DNA of 13,772 nt from Ectocarpus siliculosus (Eukaryota; Sar; Phaeophyceae; Ectocarpales; Ectocarpaceae), in contig FN649735.1 of the NCBI GenBank assembly GCA_000310025.1, forward strand, positions 558,947-572,718, given 5' to 3'. Position numbers and translations under genes: made by a program. Shown here piece after piece: positions 7,355-13,772 of the stretch. Every line of letters starts with the position of its first letter. Positions within the stretch are counted from its first letter, which is position 1. Under the pieces are notes generated by a model. The model did not search any database. It had not been told where the DNA came from and saw nothing but the letters and a program-made list of their open reading frames with translations.

Positions 7355-10300
7355 ATGAAGTTCCGTGCTCTGTCGGCTTGCGCTCTGGCGTTCCCTTCGG
7401 CATGCCTGGCATTTTTGTCTTCCTCTCCGCTGCCGCGAGTAGGAAATTCGCTGGATATGCGAAGGTGCGGACGGTGTTTTGAATTGGTCGTTGTTTGTTC
7501 CTGCCCTCTGGTTTGAAGCAAAGCTTTGCGCCTTGATCGATCATGCTGATCTGCGTGGAGGGAAGATCATTGCCGTAAGGTCTGTTGTCATGAGTCCCCA
7601 CAAGCTGAGTTGGAGGTGGGAGATTGGTGCTGTCGTTGCGTGGTGAGACCTATGCTTTCACAAACCAAATAATTATGAGCATGGGAGAGGTTCAAATGGC
7701 ACAAGCGCTCATCATGCGCCCATCCTGCTCATTTACATAGAGCGGCGCTTATGCGTTGGGTGGGAGACAAGGGGCATGCCGGCAAGCAAAGAGGAGGTGG
7801 AAGCCAGCACCGCCACCAGTCTGATCCCTCAACTACGCCTCCTTGTATGCAGAAGTTCGACTGGTCTGATACTTGCCACGACCCGTAGACCAATTAGCCA
7901 CGACCCGTAGACCGTAGACCAATTAGAGAACATGCGGGCAAAAAGAACATGCGTAAAAGGTTGTAAAAGGCCGCCTTTTCACTCATCACTGAACATAAAC
8001 CCAGTTCATGCGTAAAAGGTAAAAGGCCGCCTTTTTCACTCAACACTGAACACTGAACACATACCCAGTTCTGTTAGGAGATCGCGTGCCTCGCCTTCGA
8101 GGGGAACAGCTTACCGAGAGGTTAAGATAAAAACACGGAGAAAGGCTAGGCTAAAACATAAGCACAAGATATGGATGTAGGTTGCAGTTGGGTCCAGAGA
8201 AGAGTTGGAGCCAGTAGCCGTAGAGAAGGGACACGCTGGTTTCGTCAGTAATAACCCCGGGGAGGGTCGGATCGTCGTTTTTTGTTTTTTGCCTCGAAGA
8301 CTGCTGTGTTGATGTTGCTCCTAATACTATGTAGCCGCCTCTTCCAGCGCAGCAGCCGGCGGCTGTCGACCAGAAAATAGAAAATAATGAACGACTTTTC
8401 ACTGGTGGATGTTTGAGACACCAAATGTTAATAGTATGAAGGTCACGCTCCATATTATTTGCGCGCTCTGGCAACGCGCGCAAGCAAACGCGCCGCTTCT
8501 CGCCCGCGTCGGTCGGGGCTTGTTACCGGGCGAAACGCGGCTCGTTGTAGTCGGCGCTTAGTTCTTGTGCTGGCCAGGATTGTGACTACTTGGAACAATC
8601 AGTCAGAAATTCACCGACCGATGGATCTGTAGAGTCGAGAATTGCCGCGCCCAGCTTCTTCTTAAAATGACCGAACGAATCCATCTCTATCTATAGAAAA
8701 CAGTCTATAGATTTGCAATGAATCCGTAGCGTCAGCGGAGGCTACAGTCTGTTTTCCACGATTTCACGAGCAGCACACATTCTGTCACGAAGCCTCTTTC
8801 TGGTTTTTCGGGGATTGTTCTCCACGCGGGCTTATGAACGACAAAGCTCCAGCTGTTGTGTGCAGCACGTGCGCCTTGCGGGATTATTGTCAGAGACGGC
8901 AAGGCGTTACAATGTAGGAAAGACGCTGGGAACTGATTTGGACGAGGGTCGACTGCTGTTTGTTCCTTGAGAGAATGCATTGCCTCTGCTTCGTAGAAGT
9001 ATTGTACAGTCTTTCTGCCATGTCACTGGTCTTGTTATTGTCAGCTATCATACACCTCGGCGGTGACCGAACCGCCAGTAATGGCACCCCCCCCCCCCGA
9101 GCAGTAAGCACGGTGCCTCTCGTGTGGCCGCCGTTAGAGGTCGCGGCACACCTGCTGGTCCCCTTGGGAATTTTCCATTATTTTTTTTTTTCAGAACGAT
9201 AACACGTCGAGGACTCGCAACCCGAGATGGATGTTGTTGCGCGAGGGATGTTAGTTGTGCTGCCACACCTCTCGCCGCTCGATATGAAGTGATGGTCCAA
9301 TACTATGATGCTATTATGCGTTGTGCACACATGGAGACACGCACATACCCCGCCTCCTGCCAGGATTCGTTGACCGTATTTTCAAGCCCGCGGCGTTTAG
9401 TTCCGTTGCGTGCTCCCATGGCTTGGAATGTCTCGTGTTGTTGATGTTAGTCTCGGTATCGTTTTGGATACCAGCATACGCCGCCGCTGCCGCTGCTGCT
9501 GCTGTTGCTTACCCTGCAGAAGATCGTTCGGACAGTTTTTTCGTGTGTTGGTTGCTGCGTACATGGAGCCCTCCCTCCCAACGTTCCTCCCCCCTTTCTC
9601 CCAGCCGCCACGACTCCGCTGTCATGACAGCAGCCTTTTCCTGGCCGTTTCAGGGTGTAGACAACACGGTCCGTGCCGGCACTTCACTCCACCGGGTATT
9701 CAAACCATCGAAGGCTGAGATAAGATACCACAGCACGCACAAAAATCAAGGACCCCAAAAAATGCGCGCATCCGAAAAGTTAGCGCCTGCACTTGAAAAC
9801 CTTCTACTCTTGGTCGAGGGTGAGGTTCTTGGTTCCTTGAGGGTTAGGTTATGAATGGCCGCTACATAGGTTTTTCGGTAGGGGTTCTCAGCCAAACTCA
9901 CAAATGGTGCTCGAGTTGGTTTTTCGAGACTTTATCTAAGTCAAGTTCTTAAGTGCTGTACTGTATATACTACAGAGCACGGGCCCGCAGTTGAGATATC
10001 TTTTGTGTGAGAAACGCACCTCAGCGGCGGATCCTTACGCGATATATCAACCTGTGCTCGACAGCAGCAGCAGTGGCGACGACACAAAAAACTCTTCAAG
10101 CCTCGACCCGATCTTCAAGTTCCTTGTCTACGGGGCCCGTGTACTACTGCTGTATTGTATGTACGTAATCCACCAGGCGAAGATCGCAGTCGACGTCGCT
10201 GGACATGACCGTCACCAAGGCGGCGAAGGACATGACGGTGGCGGTGGCCGGGTCGACCGGCTACATCGGCAAGTTCGTGGCGCTGGAGTGCGTGCGGCGC

Positions 10301-13137
10301 GGGTACAAGACGATCGCGCTGACGAGAAACCCGGACGCCGTGGTGGAGGGGGCGGAGATGGTGGTGGCGGACGTGACGGACCCGGCTAGCGTCGACGCGG
10401 CACTAGCTGGACGAAAGGTGGGTGGGTGGGTGGGTCAGGGCGCTCCTGTCCTGCTGATGGCTTTCGTAAAAGATAGACATGAGGGTTTTACAGTGCTGCT
10501 GCTGCTGCTGCTGTTTCTCTCTGTGGTAGAAGGTGCTGGAGTTTTAGAAAAGTTTTCATGCGGGCTTTAGGGTTACTGCTGCTGCCGGGTCTCTGTCTAT
10601 TATAGTAGCAATTGCTGGAGTTTTAGAAAAATGCTTATGAGTGTTTTAGAGTTGCTTCCGGTGTCTCTGTGGTAGCAACTGCTGGAGTTTTGAGAGAAAT
10701 ATGCATCAGGGTTTTAGAGTTGCTGCCGGCCGCTGTCTCTCTTCTCCCTGTAGCTGGTGTTGACTTTTTGAAAGCGTACATCAGGGTTTGCGTTGCTGCC
10801 GCTATCCTCTCTCGGTGGTTGCAGCTGCTGACTTACTAGAAAGTTCCGTAGGGGGCTTTAGAGTTGCTGCGGTTGTCTCTCTCTCTATCTCTTTGGTCAT
10901 GGCAGCTGCCGTCTATTAAAGAAACTGTGTACCTGGTACTGTTTTGGGTTGGGCATGTTTTTTGGTCATTTTTTTTTTGCGCCCGCTTGTGTCGGCGATA
11001 AGGCTTGGTTCTCGGCGCTGTAGCCTCTCGGGTGGGGTTTTGGCTTTGGCTGCCGCGTGGAAAACGATCTAGTAGGTCGTGGGTAAACACGCTTCGGATT
11101 CACGGTCGACGAGGGAAAGGGATGACTGAACCCTTCTCGCGATAAAACCCAAGGCAAGCACCGCAGGGGGAAACGTGGGCAATAAAACAAAAACAACAAC
11201 GAAAAGAGCTCCTGTGTGACAGGTATATACGCCGACGAAAGGCCTGTAAACCGGCGCCAGAATAAATGTGATAAACACACACGCACACACATGGTACACA
11301 CGCTACCATGTGGATTGCCTGCGGCGCGCCTGCGGTATGCAAATAGCATGCGTCGACCCCGATCTCTAGACTACATGGCAATGGCTAGGTGTCTCTATCT
11401 CGCCGCAACGAATACGGCCAAGATTCTGACGACTTCGCAACATTCAGGCAGAATGTACAGAACCGAACTTGAGACCTGTTCGCACTCATGTTGGGCACTC
11501 GCTTGTTCACGACACGATTAAATTGAGGTGTCTCTGGCCGATTGATTGCCGTAGGTTCCCACAACATTCACATGCACAAGTGCCAGTCGCTGCCGCTCCG
11601 CACGTAACAGGGCCTACCGTTAAATCAACCTGTAACCCTCGATTCTACCAATCACCCCCCGAAATCCCGAACACGTTCGGGTACTGCTTACAGGACCGGC
11701 TCGCAGTTGAGAATTTGAGGCTCAAATTCCACGAAAAATAGGAGAATACATGTAGGTCTAAGAAACATCGCTTAGCGGTGGGCCCTACACTACTCGGAGT
11801 ACTCTATAATATATAACAACCCTGTGGTCGATGGCAGTGGCGACGAAATAAGAAGTAGAGCCTCGACCCGTTTTTGACGTTTTTTGTCTCCGAGTCCTTT
11901 TTTGAAGTTTCATACTGCTGTAGAATTTTGTCTCAAGGTATTGGTTATCGACTACGTAAAGAAGGATATACACTTGTTTTTTGCTTGGGGTACAGCAAAC
12001 TATTAGTTGGATGTACTGCGGCCGTTTTCTAACATTTTCTCCTTCTTTTATGCGATGTTGGCACGGCCAACGGCGGCGGTGGCACGGGACACCTGTCCCA
12101 CCCTATCTGACGGCTGCAGATCGACGGCTTGGTTTCCTGCCTGGCGAGCCGAAGCGGCACCAAGTCCGACAGCTTCGCGATAGACTACCAGGCGACGCTG
12201 AACTGCCTCGAGACGGCCAAGAAGGAGGGCGCCGCGCACTTCGTCATGCTGTCGGCGTTCTGCGTCAAGAACCCGATTCTTCAGGTACAGTACTACGGTG
12301 CTGTAGTGTTCGTGGGGGTTGACGATTGTCGGATGGGTATGTCTGCCGAATGGTTTTTGAAGCACTCGGGCGACCATCCAGGGGGTAAGGGGCACCGGGA
12401 TGATACACGGGGACCCTACCTGTGTGGTGTGCTGTAGGCGCAGTAGTGCTGTAGCCTTGGCGAGGGTGTTAAGCTTGGTTGTTGTAGGGTTAAGGGATAG
12501 GGATATGCTGTACGCGCAGTAGCGTTCGCGAGGGAGTTAAGGTGGGGTTTTAGTGTGGGGTACGGGGCGGGGTCGGGGGTTACCGTATATGACACAAGAT
12601 AACACACCCCCTTGGCCGATTTTCAAAGCTCGATTTCTCAACAGCAGGAAGAGTCACAGCGCCGAAAACGGCGGCGTTGGAACCGTCTCGTCGAGAGCTG
12701 TTCGAAAACGTATTGTTTCATTTATGCATCCTCTTCGTCGTGGAGTAATCGAGCTTTGAAAATCGGTCCAGGGGGTGTGTTATCTTGTGTCATATACGGT
12801 AGGCATAGGGATAGATAGGGATACGAAACTCCCCTCTCTGTTCGTTGTCGTGCTGCTGAAGCTCGAGCTTCCCGCACCCGCCTCGTACGAAACGACTGGC
12901 GGTCAACCGACGTGTCTGCTTGCCGCGGAAGCTTGAGCTTCCAGCGCGCAATTCCCGATTATCTCGCCCCAACCAAGGTGTTTGCTTTGTGGTCCTTGTC
13001 GGCGTTGCTGTGTGCAGTTCCAGAAGGCGAAGCTGAAGTTCGAGGAGAAGCTGGTGGAGGCGGGTAACGCGGGGGAGATCGGGTACAGCATCGTCAGACC
13101 GACCGCCTTTTTCAAGAGCGTGTCGGGACAGCTGGAG
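7355..13137 (+). CDS. DVR: Divinyl chlorophyllide a 8-vinyl-reductase (BciA type), plastid-targeted, 3' end missing
   Basis: NADPH-dependent reductase converting the 8-vinyl group of divinyl (proto)chlorophyllide to ethyl in chlorophyll synthesis. Exons: 7355-7464, 10177-10417, 12120-12284, 13018-13137. Donors are GTGCGG, GTGGGT, GTACAG and GTGCGT; all acceptors are AG. Phases are 2, 0, 0, 0. Exon 1 encodes a signal peptide followed by a short basic/Ser-rich stretch; [11 protein letters not shown] places Phe at the predicted cleavage site, as in heterokont plastid preproteins. Exon 2 carries the dinucleotide-binding motif [13 protein letters not shown] (about residues 58-70). Exon 3 has [20 protein letters not shown] and [16 protein letters not shown]. 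Exon 4 has [12 protein letters not shown] and [16 protein letters not shown], both hallmarks of this family. About 212 residues are visible. The C-terminal part, normally containing a FGDG-type motif, is absent from the remaining 635 bases. Without exon 1, translation could start at Met 10205, but upstream in-frame residues RRSQSTSLD fit the leader. Confidence 0.9.
7873..7926. repeat. Short tandem repeat GCCACGACCCGTAGACCAATTA x2
   Basis: A 22-bp unit occurs twice in a row. The second copy has an internal extra GTAGACC. It lies just upstream of the 62-bp tandem repeat, in DVR intron 1. Confidence 0.8.
7948..8071. repeat. Tandem duplication of a roughly 62-bp unit with an internal hairpin
   Basis: Units start at 7948 and 8007, each with CATGCGTAAAAGG, then the hairpin AAAAGG-CCG-CCTTTT, then CACTGAACA and ACCCAGTTC. 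The second unit has an extra ACTGAAC repeat. No coding content; possibly replication slippage. Confidence 0.85.
8690..8713. repeat. Perfect 9-bp inverted repeat
   Basis: ATCTATAGA and TCTATAGAT are separated by six bases (AAACAG). It is a small perfect hairpin in DVR intron 1 with no assigned function. Confidence 0.7.
9480..9510 (+). repeat. GCN trinucleotide run
   Basis: A GCC/GCT run of about nine triplets. It would encode poly-Ala in one frame, but the surrounding frame shows no conserved protein. Confidence 0.7.
9953..9980. repeat. Imperfect palindrome GTGCT..CTGTA/TACAG..AGCAC
   Basis: Two nested complementary blocks (GTGCT with AGCAC, CTGTA with TACAG) surround a central TATAC, forming a short interrupted hairpin in DVR intron 1. 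It lies just upstream of repeat copy R1. Confidence 0.55.
9989..10160. repeat. Duplicated intronic segment, copy R1
   Basis: Homologous to 11701-11940. Shared blocks, in order, are CGCAGTTGAGA, AGAAAC, AGCGG, ATATAT, CAGTGGCGACGA, GCCTCGACCCG, TTGTCT and ACTGCTGTA, with indels between them. R1 ends just before DVR exon 2, and R2 lies upstream of exon 3. Confidence 0.65.
10483..10930 (+). repeat. Degenerate minisatellite, about six units of 68-79 bp
   Basis: Unit starts fall near 10483, 10562, 10641, 10709, 10783 and 10852. The consensus contains GGGTTTTAGAGTTGCTGCCG, then TCTCTGTGGTAGCA, then TGCTGGAGTTTTAGAAA, then ATGCATCA. In unit 3 GTTGCTTCC and GGTAGCAAC can pair around TCTCTG. Unit 1 includes a CTG triplet run (about 10495-10513). 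It is wholly intronic, in DVR intron 2. Confidence 0.85.
11701..11940. repeat. Duplicated intronic segment, copy R2
   Basis: Partner of R1 (9989-10160). It is longer because of insertions near its left end, including the palindrome at 11710-11728. The best block, 11826-11895, aligns with 10052-10130 through GTGGCGACGA and GCCTCGACCCG. Confidence 0.65.
12431..12570. repeat. Degenerate tandem pair next to MITE 2
   Basis: GCTGTAGGCGCAGTAGTGCT, then GGCGAGGGTGTTAAG, is followed about 75 bases later by GCTGTACGCGCAGTAGCG, then CGCGAGGGAGTTAAGG. The repeat abuts the left end of the inverted-repeat element. Confidence 0.6.
12581..12801. mobile_element. MITE-like element 2 (221 bp, 55-bp terminal inverted repeats, TA-flanked)
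   Basis: In DVR intron 3. Ends 12581-12635 and 12747-12801 are inverted copies matching at 53 of 55 positions. Weaker complementarity continues inward for about 20 bases more. Termini are TACCGTA with flanking TA and an ACCCCC block, as in the 221-448 element. The core GCCGAAAAC..TTGGAA..TCTCGTCGA begins at 12661, about 80 bases from the left end as in element 1. There is no transposase gene. Near-perfect arms suggest recent insertion or arm homogenisation. Confidence 0.9.
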
Positions 13138-13772
13138 GTGCGTGTGTGTGTTTTTTATTTTTTTTTTATTATTAGCATCGACCGCGCTAACCGGCTGGCC
13201 AATGAAAAGACGTCAGTCCCAGTGTGGCGGAAAACACAAAAGGCCATGATCTGGGACCAACTCCGTGAGGGGGCGTCGTGGGAGAGGCTATGCTACCCTC
13301 CGGGTTGAAGACAGATACGGTAGCAATAGCAGAAGAAAATGGTGTTTTCATGATGGAGGGTGTGGCGCTTGCGTTGGGGTTGTGGGTGCCGTGGACTCGC
13401 CAGGCGCAGCAGTATCTCGGTATAATGGTTGCTCTTTTTTTTCTTCTCGTGCCGGCCGCGGGACAGCTAGAAGGTCTGTGCGTGTTTATGATCGAGAGTA
13501 GGCGCGCTTGCGTTGTGGTTTTGGGTGCCGTGGACTGGCCAGACGCATTAAGCATCTCGGTATGATGGTTGCCCTTTGGTCTTGTCGGCCGTGTCGCAGC
13601 GAAGGCCATAAATTGCGCTTCTCTGTGGCTAGCTAGCTTTGGCTTTGGGGTTTACTGGGGGTTTGGTATCTCAGACCACAGGAGGCTGTTGAACCGTCGG
13701 GTCGTCTGGTGAACAGTCGGTCTCTCCAGAGCAGCGGTCGTGGTGACCGAGAGCTGTCACGGGACGGGACAG
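13138..13772 (+). other. Start of DVR intron 4, incomplete at the window edge
   Basis: Begins GTGCGT. The rest of the window shows no sequence matching the expected C-terminal DVR exon. It holds a T-rich run at 13149-13168 and a roughly 138-bp tandem duplication. Confidence 0.75.
13331..13606. repeat. Tandem duplication of a roughly 138-bp unit
   Basis: Unit 1 (about 13331-13468) and unit 2 (about 13469-13606) share, in order, AGAAG, ATGAT, GGCGC..GCTTGCGTTG, TTGGGTGCCGTGGACT / TGTGGGTGCCGTGGACTCG, CATCTCGG / GTATCTCGG, TATAATGGTTGC / TATGATGGTTGC and GTCGGCCG / GCCGGCCG. Divergence is moderate. It lies in DVR intron 4 with no coding constraint visible. Confidence 0.75.

Larger units (their letters stand above)
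7465..10176 (+). other. DVR intron 1 (2.7 kb)
   Basis: Joins the leader exon to the catalytic exons. It holds a 62-bp tandem repeat near 8000, a perfect 9-bp inverted repeat ATCTATAGA..TCTATAGAT at 8690-8713, mononucleotide runs near 9087 (C) and 9180 (T), a GCN run near 9480, an imperfect palindrome at 9953-9980, and copy R1 of a repeat shared with the next intron. The longest open frame (9321-9854, 177 aa) shows no family motif and is treated as non-coding. Confidence 0.65.
10418..12119 (+). other. DVR intron 2 (1.7 kb)
   Basis: Runs from GTGGGT to CTGCAG. It contains a six-unit degenerate tandem array (10483-10930), a small perfect palindromic pair GAATTTGAG/CTCAAATTC at 11710-11728, and copy R2 of the duplicated segment (11701-11940). 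No coding content was recognised between about 10930 and 11700. Confidence 0.8.
12285..13017 (+). other. DVR intron 3
   Basis: A 733-bp intron from GTACAG to TGTGCAG. It holds a degenerate tandem pair (12431-12570), the MITE at 12581-12801, and two HindIII-like palindromic motifs, GAAGCTCGAGCTTC near 12858 and GGAAGCTTGAGCTTCC near 12927. Nothing coding was recognised. Confidence 0.8.

Noticed and set aside
7873-8071. CRISPR-like array
   Set aside because: There are only two copies of each unit, without unique spacers of constant length, and the context is eukaryotic.
8960-9202. Hydrophobic 80-aa frame considered as a possible DVR signal-peptide exon
   Set aside because: It lacks a Phe-containing plastid motif. 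The exon at 7355-7464 fits motif, donor and phase better.
9321-9854. 177-aa plus-strand frame with a poly-Ala stretch
   Set aside because: The only feature is an Ala run from a GCN repeat. No family motif or continuation was found, and it lies inside DVR intron 1.
9991-10389. 132-aa frame overlapping DVR exon 2
   Set aside because: It is in the wrong frame relative to [13 protein letters not shown], and its end is a Gly/Arg/Asp-rich shadow of the GC-rich coding exon.
10205-10417. Met at 10205 as the DVR start
   Set aside because: It is possible but would leave a plastid enzyme without a leader. In-frame RRSQSTSLD upstream and the phase-matched leader exon support splicing at 10176/10177.

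Overview
The window reads as nuclear DNA of a photosynthetic heterokont alga, most likely a brown alga such as Ectocarpus; the species is inferred. Three genes are split into short exons by introns with GT..AG ends. One encodes a eukaryotic cytosolic ribosomal protein. Another encodes a chlorophyll-biosynthesis enzyme whose N-terminus looks like a heterokont plastid-targeting leader, a signal peptide with Phe at the predicted cleavage site. Introns are long and rich in degenerate repeats. Most long open frames are non-coding.

Layout. (1) Positions 1-2619, plus strand: the 3' part of a fumarylacetoacetate-hydrolase-family gene, four exons, 5' end outside the window. Its first visible intron holds a 228-bp MITE, and its last intron holds a decayed duplicate of the start of the last exon. 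(2) 2620-3668: convergent intergenic region with no recognised gene. (3) 7130-3669, minus strand: a complete three-exon RPS16 (uS9) gene encoding 146 aa. Its 2.5-kb first intron carries two paralogous box C/D snoRNA candidates in host orientation, a roughly 375-bp foldback between them, and a pair of covarying hairpins. (4) 7131-7354: a 224-bp gap between divergent start codons, a candidate bidirectional promoter. (5) 7355-13137 and beyond, plus strand: a BciA-type divinyl chlorophyllide 8-vinyl-reductase (DVR) gene. Four exons are visible and the 3' end is missing. A separate first exon encodes the plastid leader. Its introns hold a minisatellite-like array, a duplicated intron segment, a second MITE of the same family and other tandem duplications.

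The three genes have no common pathway: organic-acid catabolism, cytosolic translation with rRNA modification through the hosted snoRNAs, and plastid pigment synthesis. The close head-to-head RPS16/DVR pair could be co-regulated. The most interesting content lies in the introns: the twin snoRNAs, the MITE family with a conserved core, and the transcribed foldback. All reconstructions come from reading splice sites, phase and family motifs by eye; no search or transcript data were available.
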